A stretch of 16,054 nt of DNA. Source: Rickettsiales bacterium. Lineage in GTDB: Bacteria > Pseudomonadota > Alphaproteobacteria > Rickettsiales > UBA1997. This document shows, one piece after another, positions 1-8,882 of the stretch. Position 1 is the stretch's first letter; every line of letters begins with the position of its first letter. Where the stretch lies: the NCBI GenBank assembly GCA_031255235.1, contig JAIRSX010000022.1, positions 1 to 16,054 of the forward strand, written 5' to 3'. The notes beneath the pieces were generated by a model. The model did no database searches. It saw nothing but the letters and a program-made list of their open reading frames with translations, and was not told the DNA's origin. The position numbers were made by a program, and so were the translations under genes.

Positions 1-351
1 CATATTTTTAAAAGGATCTATATAAAAAGACGTGTCGAAAAGAATATTGTATCTACTCCCAGTCTTTTTATATAGAGCATAAGCAAAAGAAGTTATAAAG
101 AGCTGATTACCAAGACCACAAACTTGTCGGATTATGTAGGTATCATTCAACAAACCATTATTCGACAAATAATTGTAAGTTCTGGAAACATTATATTCAA
201 CTATTTGGGCGTTACACTCATTTATTTTCGCATCTATATTTTTTTCAAGATTGGTAACGGACTGACAGACGTTATTCAATTCAATATATATTCCTTTTAC
301 TATTTCTTTGACATTACTGTAAGACACATTGTTTATCTCTAATCTAATCAC
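1..351 (-). CDS. GT11-family glycosyltransferase (alpha-1,2-fucosyltransferase-like), 5' part only, runs off the left edge
   Basis: A minus-strand frame is open from position 351 to the window edge (117 codons seen) with no stop. Residues about 76-100 read IIRQVCGLGNQLF followed by an alternating hydrophobic stretch and LFDTSFY. This is the N-terminal signature of GT11 alpha-1,2-fucosyltransferases, where GGLGNQLFQ begins the GDP-fucose-binding fold. In that family the motif normally lies near residue 10. Here it is preceded by about 75 residues rich in I/V/L, E, N and K that look like a coiled coil, so the protein has an N-terminal extension. The start is uncertain: GTG at 351 (overlapping the trhP stop by 8 bp, AAGG directly before it) or GTG at 327 (AGAG about 9 nt upstream). 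Either way it follows trhP closely and is probably cotranscribed. Likely role, inferred: fucosylation of a surface glycan. The catalytic C-terminal half is outside the window. Confidence 0.72.
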   Translation of the reverse strand, partial: MIRLEINNVSYSNVKEIVKGIYIELNNVCQSVTNLEKNIDAKINECNAQIVEYNVSRTYNYLSNNGLLNDTYIIRQVCGLGNQLFITSFAYALYKKTGSRYNILFDTSFYIDPFKNM

Positions 352-1759
352 CCTTAAAAGCAAAATTATTTTCTTTTTCAAAATCAATCTTGTCCTGTTG
401 TATTCTTGCTTTTTGTTCTTCTGTTAAAGTATTATTTTTTTTTCTTATCAAGGTTAAAACCGGAAACAAACTCACAACTTGTTCTTTTTTAACACCAAAA
501 TCCTCAAAAACTTCCAATGGAATTTTTATAGTCTGTTCTTGCCCCGCACTTACAAAATCAACGACATTATTGGTTTTTGATATTATAAACTCATTTAGAA
601 CAATCTTGTAGTTTTTTGTGGGCGTAATTAATTCTAATTCATCACCCATATCAAGTCTATTTTTAATCTCCACATTTATATAGTCATTACCATAACTCTT
701 TACAAAACCAGCAAATTCATATTCACTTAGGCTTTTTGTCATTTTATAATTATTTGCTGTACCTGTTAGCTTTCCTTTTGCAAAAGCAAGTGAAAAGCCA
801 CGATTTGATATACTATATAGGTCATCCAAGTAATCATGATAATCCCAAGATGAATTTCCATAAAAATCATCTATTGCTCTCCTATAGGTTTTTGTTACCA
901 TCCCCACGTAATACTGTGTCTTGTTTCGCCCTTCAATTTTTAAACAATCAGTTCCAATTTTTAAAAATTCTGGTAATGATGGCAAGAGACACAAATCCTT
1001 CGAATTTAAAATATAGGCACCGCCCTCCCATTCTTCAATTTGTAATAAATCGTTAGGTCTTAATTCTTCTTCCAATAAAAAATCAAACAAGTCTTTAGAG
1101 TTTTCATCAAGTAAGACTTCCTTATTTATATCGTCCTTTAATTTCAGGTGAACTTTGTAATTCCAACGACAAGAATGAGCACATTTACCTTGATTGGCAC
1201 CACGTCCAGTAAAATAATTTGATAAAAGACATCTGCCGGAATAGGACATGCACATAGAACCATGAATAAAAGTTTCAAGTTTTATACCTGGACATTTTGC
1301 CCTTATTTCCCTAATTTCGTCAAAACTTAATTCTCTGGATAATATGCACATTTTAGCCCCCATCTTTTCCCAAAATTTAACTCCCAACCAAGATGTTACA
1401 TTTGATTGAACAGAAACATGTAAATTTAAGTCTGGCAATTCCCTTTTAATAATTTCAAAAATTGCTGGATCGGCAACTATAGCACCGTCTGGTTTTATTT
1501 GTTTTAAAACTTCAATATATTCAGGAAGTTTTTGTATATCTTTATTGTGAGCAATTAGATTTAAAGTTAAATAAACTTTTTTTCCTTTTTCATGAGCATA
1601 TTCAACTCCTTCGATTACATCATCCATTGTGAATTTTGAATTCGCCCTTAAAGATAAAGCTGGAATACCACAAAAAACAGCATCAGCACCATAATAAAGA
1701 GCAGTTTTTAAACTAATCAACGAACCAGCTGGTACAAGTAATTCAGGCTTTTTAAACAT
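344..1759 (-). CDS. trhP: U32 family tRNA 5-hydroxyuridine synthesis protein TrhP (YegQ-like)
   Basis: The 471-residue product resembles E. coli YegQ/TrhP along its whole length, as I recall that sequence: FKKPELLVPAGSL at the N terminus, VKFWEKMGAK then LSREL near residues 127-144, HGSMCMSYSGRCLLS at 166-180, NQGKCAHSCRW at 189-199, LNSKDL and CLKIEGR later, and a C-terminal U32_C-type beta domain from about residue 350. Cys170, Cys177, Cys193 and Cys197 form the cluster expected to hold an iron-sulfur centre in U32 proteins. Family knowledge: TrhP uses prephenate to hydroxylate uridine 34 of tRNAs in the ho5U/cmo5U pathway; despite the old name it is not regarded as a peptidase. The length is close to E. 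coli's (about 450). It starts 57 bp after the murJ stop on the same strand and overlaps the next gene, so murJ-trhP-GT11 may be one transcript. No clear Shine-Dalgarno sequence precedes the ATG. Confidence 0.9.
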   Translation of the reverse strand: MFKKPELLVPAGSLISLKTALYYGADAVFCGIPALSLRANSKFTMDDVIEGVEYAHEKGKKVYLTLNLIAHNKDIQKLPEYIEVLKQIKPDGAIVADPAIFEIIKRELPDLNLHVSVQSNVTSWLGVKFWEKMGAKMCILSRELSFDEIREIRAKCPGIKLETFIHGSMCMSYSGRCLLSNYFTGRGANQGKCAHSCRWNYKVHLKLKDDINKEVLLDENSKDLFDFLLEEELRPNDLLQIEEWEGGAYILNSKDLCLLPSLPEFLKIGTDCLKIEGRNKTQYYVGMVTKTYRRAIDDFYGNSSWDYHDYLDDLYSISNRGFSLAFAKGKLTGTANNYKMTKSLSEYEFAGFVKSYGNDYINVEIKNRLDMGDELELITPTKNYKIVLNEFIISKTNNVVDFVSAGQEQTIKIPLEVFEDFGVKKEQVVSLFPVLTLIRKKNNTLTEEQKARIQQDKIDFEKENNFAFKGD

Positions 1760-1816
1760 TTTAGTATCGTAATGGTAATATGTGTTTTTTAAAAAATCAA
1801 AAACTTAAAGAATGAT

Positions 1817-3346
1817 TTATCTTTTCTTTCTAAGAAATATCAATAATTCCAATATATTTACAACTCCTAATAACTGAGATGCAACAAGGTAAAAACTTGC
1901 TCCAATGCCACCAGTAAAAAATATATTCCAAAAGTCATTTAATCTAAGTCTTTCCATTAACATTCCAACTAAAAACATAATAAGACCAGTAAGAATAGCA
2001 ATGTAAATGATTTTTAAAAATTTAAGGTAAATATTGTCAGTAATCACAAACATTCTCTTTTTAATGAGTTTTATAAAAAATAAGAACGTGCAAAAAACAC
2101 TGGTTAAAACGGATGCCATTGCAATTCCTTTTGTTTCAAATAAGACTATAAAGATAGCACTAAAAACAATATTCAATAATAAATTTAAAAGAGCAATACG
2201 ATATGGTGTTACGGTATCTTTTTGAGCATAAAAAATTGCCTCTAAAATCTTTGATAGAATATAAAAAGGAATTGCCATGGAGTAGATTCTAATGATTGAA
2301 GCCACATTGACTGTGTCAATTGTGCTAAATTGTCCTCTCTCAAAAATCAACGCCGTAATAGGTGTAGATAAAATAAACAAAGCAACTGCTATTGGAATTC
2401 CTAAAAACAAAGCAAAGAAAAAAGATGTTTCCTGCAAAAGCTGTGACTCATCTCTATCTTTTTTTCCTAATGCTTTTGATAAAGATGGTAGAACACTAAC
2501 AGAAATTGCCGTACCTATCAGTGATAGTGGCAATTGTGAAATTCTATCGCTATAATATAGTAAAGATACAGCACCAGGAATTACTGTAGCGATCATAGAA
2601 CTTACTAACGAATTTATTTGAACAACACCACTTGCTAAAAAAGTATGCAAAAAATTTTTAAAAAATCTTTTGGTTTGATAAGAAAAATGGGGCTTTATCG
2701 GAAAAAGATAAATCTTTTCTTTTATGGTAAAAAAGTATATAAGCACAAATTGAAACAGACCAGCAAAAAGAACACCAAAAGATGCTAAAATGCTAATGGA
2801 ATTTTGATTTAATTTTGTTCCCATTATTATGAAAGCGACTATTGTCAAATTCATAACCAAAGGTAAAGCGGCAGTCATAAAAAATTTTCCGAAAGTGTTT
2901 AATATACCAGTCATTAGGGCAACTAACGATATAAAAATTAAGTAAGGAAATGATATTTTTGTGAGTAAAATTGTAAATTTTAATTTTTCATTTTGATAAC
3001 CGAAAGCAAACAGAGACACAAACTGCGGCATGAATAATTCAGCAAAAATAACAAAAAAGAGTAAAGCATATAGCAAAATTGAGAAAATGTTTCTCGCAAA
3101 ATATGTCATTCTTTTTCTACCATAGACATTTACACCATTCGAAAACATTGGAATAAAAGCAGAACTCATAGCGCCCTCGGCAGTTATTTTTCTGAAAAAA
3201 TTTGGTATCTTGAAAGCCATAAAAAAGACATCGCTAAAGAAACCACTACCAAGATATTTTGCTATAAAAATGTCTCGGACGAATCCACTGATTTTTGATA
3301 ATAAAGTTCCACCAGAAGTAGCAAAGAACGCTTTAAAGAAGTTCAT
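1817..3346 (-). CDS. murJ: Lipid II flippase MurJ (MviN family)
   Basis: The protein has 509 residues and is almost entirely hydrophobic, with enough segments for the 14 transmembrane helices of MurJ. The N terminus carries the family signature: SKISGFVRDIFIAKYLG, then FSDVFFMAFKIPNFFRKITAEGAMSSAFIPMFS (residues about 17-68), with the conserved arginines and the AEGA loop. MurJ is a MOP-superfamily exporter that flips lipid II across the inner membrane for peptidoglycan synthesis, so this organism is expected to make a wall. Length matches the family (about 510). The ATG at 3346 has no strong Shine-Dalgarno sequence. The gene is divergent from recA; a TATACT element (3377 to 3372 on the minus strand) is a plausible -10 giving a short leader. 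Confidence 0.95.
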   Translation of the reverse strand: MNFFKAFFATSGGTLLSKISGFVRDIFIAKYLGSGFFSDVFFMAFKIPNFFRKITAEGAMSSAFIPMFSNGVNVYGRKRMTYFARNIFSILLYALLFFVIFAELFMPQFVSLFAFGYQNEKLKFTILLTKISFPYLIFISLVALMTGILNTFGKFFMTAALPLVMNLTIVAFIIMGTKLNQNSISILASFGVLFAGLFQFVLIYFFTIKEKIYLFPIKPHFSYQTKRFFKNFLHTFLASGVVQINSLVSSMIATVIPGAVSLLYYSDRISQLPLSLIGTAISVSVLPSLSKALGKKDRDESQLLQETSFFFALFLGIPIAVALFILSTPITALIFERGQFSTIDTVNVASIIRIYSMAIPFYILSKILEAIFYAQKDTVTPYRIALLNLLLNIVFSAIFIVLFETKGIAMASVLTSVFCTFLFFIKLIKKRMFVITDNIYLKFLKIIYIAILTGLIMFLVGMLMERLRLNDFWNIFFTGGIGASFYLVASQLLGVVNILELLIFLRKKR

Positions 3347-3512
3347 AACACTATTAGTACGCTTGCTATGTAGTATATGTAAATAATAAAGTCAATTTAA
3401 TTTTGTTTGTGAGGGGTGATGTCAACAGGATATACAAATTCAAAAATAAAATTGACAAATTCCTATAACATTTTACATATACTACTTATTATAATACAGA
3501 GAGGATGTGAGT
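3347..3512. promoter_or_regulatory. Divergent murJ/recA promoter region with a mirrored 14-bp element
   Basis: TTTACATATACTAC occurs on the plus strand at 3472-3485 and, perfectly, on the minus strand from 3383 to 3370. The first ends 27 nt before the recA ATG, the second 23 nt before the murJ ATG. Each contains TATACT, close to a -10 consensus. A TTGACA lies at 3452-3457 on the plus strand and TTGACT at 3395-3390 on the minus strand, but their spacing to TATACT (20 and 12 nt) is not ideal. On the plus strand TACATA at 3474-3479, 16 nt from TTGACA, is an alternative -10. I found no alphaproteobacterial LexA box (GTTC-N7-GTTC) here. Confidence 0.5.
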
Positions 3513-4685
3513 ATGCTTGCTGACAAAAAAAAAGCGTTAGAGATTGCCCTACAACAAATTGATAAACAGTTTGGCAAGGGTTCTATAATGTTGCTCGGTG
3601 AAAAACCGGTCGAAAAAGTTCAAATTATTCCATCTGGCTCTTTACTTTTGGATAATGCTCTTGGTGTTGGCGGTTATCCACGAGGAAGGATCATTGAGAT
3701 TTACGGTCCAGAATCTTCCGGTAAAACAACTTTGACTATACATGCTGTTGCCGAGGCACAAAAACTTGGTTTGACTTGCGCTTTCATTGATGCCGAACAT
3801 GCTTTTGATCCCATATATGCTAAAAAATTAAAAGTAAACATAAACGATTTGATTATATCTCAACCAAGTAGTGGTGAAGAAGCACTTGAGATTGCCGATA
3901 CCCTCGTAAGAAGTGGTGCTGTTGATGTTATAATCGTTGACTCTGTTGCCGCCCTTGTACCAAAAGTAGAATTAGAAGGAGCAATGGAAGACAATCAAAT
4001 GGGTCTCCAAGCAAGATTAATGTCAAAAGCATTGAGAAAACTTACAGGTTCTATTTCCAAAACAAATTGCACCGTTTTTTTTATTAATCAAATAAGAATG
4101 AAAATCGGTGTTATGTTTGGGTCTCCTGAAACTACAACCGGTGGTAATGCCCTTAAGTTTTACGCCTCAGTTAGATTGGATATCAGACGAGGAGCCCAGA
4201 TTAAAAAAGGAACAGAGGAAGACGCCCTTGGTAACGAAACAACGATTAAAGTTGTTAAGAATAAAGTTGCACCCCCATTTAGAACCGCCAAAGTTGAAAT
4301 ATTGTATGGAGAGGGTATATCGAGAATTGGTGAAATTCTTGATTTGGGTATCAATATGGATATCATTGAAAAATCCGGTTCGTTTTATTCTTACAATAGT
4401 CAAAGGTTAGGACAAGGCAGAGAAAATGTAAAAGAATTTTTGGGGAAAAATTTGGATTTATTACAAGAAATTGAATCCAAAATTAGAGCAAATTTTAAAG
4501 ATCCATTTGCAGAATTAACTGACGCTACCGTTGATAAAGAAATTGAGGAAAAAAAAGAGGAAATTAAGAAAGAGTTAGAAAAAGATAAAGAAAAAGATAA
4601 AAGCAAGGAAAAAGAAGGCACTGATAAAGGCGAGATTTTGGAAGTTAAAAAAATAACAAGAAAGAAAAAGGAAAAAGACGAGTAA
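3513..4685 (+). CDS. recA: Recombinase RecA
   Basis: RecA is the DNA strand-exchange ATPase of homologous recombination and the coprotease for LexA cleavage. The core is fully conserved: KALEIALQQIDKQFGKGSIM at the N terminus, Walker A GPESSGKT at residues 65-72, FIDAEHAFDP, the Walker B region VDVIIVDSVAAL, and the L2 region FFINQIRMKIGVMFGSPETTTGG. I chose the ATG at 3513 (390 residues) because GAGG at 3501-3504 sits 8 nt upstream; a GTG at 3507 would add two residues but leave only 2 nt of spacing. From about residue 335 the tail is a run of mixed Lys and Glu ending KKKEKDE, longer and more basic than the short acidic tail of E. coli RecA. Arginine codons are mostly AGA with no CGT, unlike the downstream hsd genes. 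A terminator follows. Confidence 0.97.
   Translation: MLADKKKALEIALQQIDKQFGKGSIMLLGEKPVEKVQIIPSGSLLLDNALGVGGYPRGRIIEIYGPESSGKTTLTIHAVAEAQKLGLTCAFIDAEHAFDPIYAKKLKVNINDLIISQPSSGEEALEIADTLVRSGAVDVIIVDSVAALVPKVELEGAMEDNQMGLQARLMSKALRKLTGSISKTNCTVFFINQIRMKIGVMFGSPETTTGGNALKFYASVRLDIRRGAQIKKGTEEDALGNETTIKVVKNKVAPPFRTAKVEILYGEGISRIGEILDLGINMDIIEKSGSFYSYNSQRLGQGRENVKEFLGKNLDLLQEIESKIRANFKDPFAELTDATVDKEIEEKKEEIKKELEKDKEKDKSKEKEGTDKGEILEVKKITRKKKEKDE
4578..4601 (+). repeat. Two tandem 12-bp units in the recA tail
   Basis: The unit GAAAAAGATAAA occurs twice back to back (4578-4589 and 4590-4601), encoding EKDKEKDK within the charged RecA tail. It is in frame, so change in copy number would only lengthen or shorten the tail. 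Confidence 0.7.
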
Positions 4686-4731
4686 CGATAATATCGTTCA
4701 TAAGAACTAAAAAAAAGCAAAAATAAAAAAC

Positions 4732-4761
4732 CCACCTTTCCTTTCGGGAGGTGGATTTTTT
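4732..4761 (+). terminator. Rho-independent terminator of recA
   Basis: CCACCT at 4732-4737 pairs with AGGTGG at 4749-4754, and the stem can extend inward through T-G wobbles and C-G. The hairpin is followed by T6 at 4756-4761. It lies 46 bp after the recA stop and separates recA from the restriction-modification operon. Confidence 0.88.
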
Positions 4762-4973
4762 ATCTTTTAACAAACAGATTCTAAAATTCAAATAATGAAT
4801 TAAAAAATCGCTTAAATTTTAACAAAAAATACAAGAAAAGTCAAAAAATATATAAAAGTGGCTGTTTTCACTAAATAAATAGTGACACTATCATAGAATA
4901 TTCAATTTGTTATTTTTTTTGACTTATAGTGCGCCTTATGTCTTAATCCCACTTAAAGGAAATAAATTTAATT
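4762..4973 (+). promoter_or_regulatory. Upstream region of the hsd operon: candidate promoter and CACTA/TAGTG repeats
   Basis: This 212-bp stretch is very AT-rich and I see no coding in it. A candidate promoter is TTGACT at 4919-4924, a 17-nt spacer, then CTTAAT at 4942-4947, 26 nt before the hsdM ATG. The words CACTA (4869-4873), TAGTG (4880-4884), CACTA (4886-4890) and TAGTG (4927-4931, inside the promoter spacer) form alternating inverted repeats that could be an operator. AAGGA at 4956-4960 is the only Shine-Dalgarno-like site before the ATG at 4974 and its 13-nt spacing is long. Promoter and operator are inference from sequence pattern. Confidence 0.4.
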
Positions 4974-6569
4974 ATGGAACAGAAAGTTAACAATATTGAT
5001 AACAATAAAAAAGAATCAGAACGTAATAAATTATTTTCAACCATCTGGAAAGCGGCCTGTGATTTAACACATGGTGGTGCTGTCGGTGGCTTTACATTTA
5101 TGAACTATGTTCTTGGTATGTTATTTTATCGTTATATTTCACAAAATCTTACTGCATATATAAACAAAATACAAAATTCATCTGGATATAGTGATTTTGA
5201 TTATGCTAATAAAGATGATACAGATCCAGAAATGGAACATTGGCGTGAAAACCTTCTGGATGAAAAAGGTTTTTTCATTTATCCTAGCGAATTATTTGAT
5301 AATGTCTGCAAACGTGCTTCACTTGACATGAATTTAAATGAAACGTTAGAATCCGTATTTAAGAATATAGAAGCTTCCGCCGATAATCTAAAAGGTCTGT
5401 TTGAGGACTTGAATGTGAATAGTAATCAGTTGGGAGCAACCGTAATAGAACGTAATCGTGTCCTTGTAAAATTAATGAATACAATTGGTAGTTTTTCACT
5501 AGGCGATTTTAAAGATAACACCATAGATATGTTTGGCGATGCATACGAATATTTGATGTCAATGTATGCAGCAGAAGCCGGGAAATCTGGTGGTGAGTTT
5601 TTTACTCCACAGGAGGTATCGGAACTATTAACAAAAATTTCAGTTGCTGGAAAAACAGAGGTTAATAAAGTTTACGATCCTGCCTGTGGTTCTGGCTCTC
5701 TATTATTAAAATTTGCAAAAGTTTTAGGTAAAGAAAATGTTCACAATGGTTTTTTCGGGCAGGAGATAAACTCAACCACATATAATCTATGTCGCATGAA
5801 TATGTTTTTACATGACATAAATTACGATAAATTTAATATCGCACATGGTAACACACTAACCGATCCGAGACATTGGGACGATGAACCTTTTGAGGCAATA
5901 GTTAGTAATCCACCTTATTCCATAAAGTGGGATGGAGACGATAATCCGCTTCTAATAAACGATCCAAGATTCACACCAGCAGGGGTTTTGGCACCAAAAT
6001 CTAAAGCAGACATGGCATTTATTATGCATTGTCTATCATGGTTATCCACAAATGGCACCGCCACAATTGTTGAGTTTCCTGGTGTATTATATCGTGGTGG
6101 TGCAGAACAGAAAATTAGAAAATATCTAATAGATAGTAACTTTCTTGATTGTGTAATACAATTACCATCAGATCTATTTTTCGGAACATCAATAGCAACT
6201 TGTATTTTAGTTTTGCGTAAAAACAAAATGGATAATAAAACATTATTTATTGACGCAAGTACAGAGTTTGTCCGCAGTACAGCAAAAAATAAACTTACCG
6301 ATGCAAACATACAAAAGATTTACGATTGTTTTGTTAACCGTTCCGAGATTGAATATTTTTCTGCATTAGTTGATAATGAAAAGATTGCCGACAACAATTA
6401 CGATATAAAAGTTGGCAGTTTTGTTTCTCAACGTGATACACGTGAAGTTGTAAATATCATTGAACTAAACGCCCATATTGCCAAAATTGTTGAACATGAA
6501 AATAAATTACGTTCAGAAATCGATGAAATAATTGCAGATATAGAAGACAAACAAGGTGGTACAAAATGA
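4974..6569 (+). CDS. hsdM: Type I restriction-modification DNA methyltransferase subunit HsdM
   Basis: HsdM carries AdoMet-dependent N6-adenine methylation for the type I complex (M2S methylase, R2M2S restriction enzyme). The 531 residues show an N-terminal helical HsdM_N domain (about 10-150), the block GDAYEYLMSMYAAEAGKSGGEFFTP, AdoMet motif I DPACGSG starting at Asp235, and catalytic motif IV NPPY at 312-315. A C-terminal block follows (VEFPGVLYRGGAEQ, QLPSDLFFGTSIATCILVLRK). Length is close to EcoR124 HsdM (about 520), fitting the IC-like character of the locus. It is the first gene of the operon; its TGA overlaps the Fic-gene ATG (ATGA, 6566-6569). Arginine codons are mainly CGT, unlike recA, which suggests transfer. 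All catalytic motifs are intact, so methylation competence depends on the HsdS state. Confidence 0.96.
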   Translation: MEQKVNNIDNNKKESERNKLFSTIWKAACDLTHGGAVGGFTFMNYVLGMLFYRYISQNLTAYINKIQNSSGYSDFDYANKDDTDPEMEHWRENLLDEKGFFIYPSELFDNVCKRASLDMNLNETLESVFKNIEASADNLKGLFEDLNVNSNQLGATVIERNRVLVKLMNTIGSFSLGDFKDNTIDMFGDAYEYLMSMYAAEAGKSGGEFFTPQEVSELLTKISVAGKTEVNKVYDPACGSGSLLLKFAKVLGKENVHNGFFGQEINSTTYNLCRMNMFLHDINYDKFNIAHGNTLTDPRHWDDEPFEAIVSNPPYSIKWDGDDNPLLINDPRFTPAGVLAPKSKADMAFIMHCLSWLSTNGTATIVEFPGVLYRGGAEQKIRKYLIDSNFLDCVIQLPSDLFFGTSIATCILVLRKNKMDNKTLFIDASTEFVRSTAKNKLTDANIQKIYDCFVNRSEIEYFSALVDNEKIADNNYDIKVGSFVSQRDTREVVNIIELNAHIAKIVEHENKLRSEIDEIIADIEDKQGGTK

Positions 6570-7581
6570 GTAATTTCGGCGAGTATGAAAAAATTGGCGA
6601 ACCTTCGGCACAACAACGAATAGAAAATTGGCAGGCTGCGATTGGTTTACAACAGGTTGACGGACTAACTCCATCAAAATATTTAGTTGAAATCGCTAAG
6701 AAAAATATAGATGGTAAGATTTCTGCTGATGAAGTTGTGGAAGAAATCAGAACTTATTATAAAAAAAATCCACCAAAAACAGATATAGAAAAGGGAAAGA
6801 AAGAAGCGGACGAAGTGTCTTCACGAATAAATAAACTATTAAGTAAACCATCGTTTTCATTTAGTCCCGTGGAATTGATTACGATTCACAAATACTTATT
6901 TACCGGTATTTTATCACCAAAAATTGCGGGACATATCAGAGATTATGATATAAAAAAGGAAGAACCTATATTAAATGGAAAGTCAGTTGATTATGGACGT
7001 GCTGATAGTATCAATGAAACATTGGATTATGATTTTAGACAAGAAAAATCATTTAAATATGCCGGACTTTCTAAATGTGAGAAAGTTGAACATATTACAA
7101 AATTTATGTCTGGTATTTGGCAAATTCATCCATTTGGTGAAGGCAATACGCGTACAACCACGATCTTTATCATAAAATATTTACAAGCACAAGGATTTAA
7201 AATTGATCATAAGTTATTTGTGGACAATACGAAATACTTTCGTAATGCTTTAGTTCGTGCCAATTATCAAAATTTAGAATGTAACATTGAATATAATTAT
7301 GACTTTTTGAATAGTTTCTTTGATAATCTGTTATTGAGCGGAGAAAATGTATTGGATAGTAAACTTTTATACATTGACGCAACTACCCAGAAAACTACCC
7401 AGAAAATACTGGAAGTATTGACACAAAATCCAATGGTAACACGAACAGAGTTAGCGCAAATTATAGGTCTGACTACTGATGGTGTAAAATGGAATTTGGA
7501 CAAATTAAAAAAAGAAAATAGAATCCGTCGCATTGGATCTGACAAAGGCGGACATTGGGAAATTATCATAGGAGGTAATAA

Positions 7582-7585
<4 letters not shown>
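6566..7585 (+). CDS. Fic-domain protein with N-terminal VbhA-like segment and C-terminal winged helix, inside the hsd operon
   Basis: Fic enzymes usually transfer AMP or another nucleotide moiety to a hydroxyl of a target protein. Here a Fic core (about residues 95-255) has a flap region GHIRDYDI and the active-site loop HPFGEGNTR at 188-196. The canonical loop is HxFx(D/E)GNGRxxR. His188, Phe190, Glu192, Gly193, Asn194 and Arg196 are kept, but the second Gly is Thr (GNTR) and the final Arg is Thr. Residues about 20-70 (NWQAAIGLQQVDGLTPSKYL, then GKISADEVVEEI) resemble the VbhA-type antitoxin domain fused to some Fic proteins, but the inhibitory (S/T)xxxE(G/N) motif is not clean: DG with Leu at the -4 position. 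Residues about 265-339 are a winged helix (TRTELAQIIGLTTDGVKWNLDKLKKENRI). It overlaps hsdM and hsdS by 4 bp each, so it is coexpressed. Target and role in the restriction system are unknown. Confidence 0.88.
7571..7575 (+). promoter_or_regulatory. Strong Shine-Dalgarno sequence for hsdS
   Basis: GGAGG lies 6 nt before the hsdS ATG at 7582 and inside the end of the Fic gene. It is the best ribosome-binding site in the operon, and it fixes the start of the first hsdS reading frame. Confidence 0.8.
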
Positions 7586-8273
<688 letters not shown>

Positions 8274-8277
<4 letters not shown>

Positions 8278-8882
8278 AGTTGGAGGATATTGCTGATTTA
8301 TTTGGTGGTTTGACTGGAAAAAGTAAGTCAGATTTTACGAACGGAAATGCAAGATTTGTGACTTATATGAATGTTTATTCCAATATTGCAGTTAACACAA
8401 ATATTAATACTTTTGTGAAAATTCGTGAAAATGAGAAACAAACAAAACTTGAATATGGTGATATTCTTTTCACTGGCTCATCAGAAACATCTGACGAATG
8501 CGGTATGTCTTCGGTTTTTGCAATTAAAACTGACGAATCAATATATTTGAATAGTTTTTGTTTTGGTCTTCGTTTTCATAATAAGACATTATTCGATCCC
8601 AATTTTTGCAAATATCTCTTTCGCAGTAAAAAAATTAGAGAAGAAATAGGAAAAAGTGCTAGCGGGGTAACTAGATTCAATATATCAAAAAAGCTATTTG
8701 GTAAAATAAAAATCCCTATTCCTCCACTATCTATACAACAAGAAATTGCAAAAACTTTAGATAAATTCGATGCGCTGGTCAATGACCTTTCCGCTGGGTT
8801 GCCCGCAGAAATCTCCTCCCGTCATCAACAATACGAATATTATCGTAACAAACTTTTAAACTTTTCGGAGATTTCAGAATGA
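8274..8882 (+). CDS. hsdS: Type I specificity subunit HsdS, C-terminal half (TRD2 plus conserved region 2)
   Basis: The open frame gives 202 residues from a GTG at 8274 that overlaps the upstream stop (GTGA). It starts with VKLEDIADLFGGLTGKSKSDF, a typical beginning of an HsdS TRD, spans TRD2 to about residue 150, then QQEIAKTLDKFDALVNDLSAGLPAE and RHQQYEYYRNKLLNF, the standard C-terminal conserved region. The same frame is open upstream of the GTG back into the AG tract (AITPIYVCETLSKPHEDYKI), so the GTG is probably not the ancestral start and this is the second half of one gene. A fused product with 29 AG units would be 432 residues, a little longer than EcoR124 HsdS (about 404). No good Shine-Dalgarno sequence precedes the GTG, so any separate translation would depend on coupling to the upstream stop. 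It overlaps hsdR by 4 bp. Confidence 0.9.
8735..8761 (+). repeat. 27-bp direct repeat, copy 2 (conserved region 2 of hsdS)
   Basis: Second copy of the sequence at 8016-8042. Identity continues for 5 bp after a single C/T difference. Confidence 0.85.

Noticed and set aside
124..342. Plus-strand open frame of 72 codons at the left end
   Set aside because: It has a TTG start and no ribosome-binding site, and it is antisense to the minus-strand GT11 frame, which has a recognisable motif.
1785..1796. T6A6 palindrome between murJ and trhP as a terminator
   Set aside because: There is no GC stem and no loop, so it is unlikely to stop transcription.
4696..4707. GTTC-ATAA-GAAC palindrome after recA
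   Set aside because: The half-sites are in the opposite order to a Gram-positive-type LexA box (GAAC-N4-GTTC), and it lies downstream of recA before the terminator; arms of only 4 bp are likely chance.
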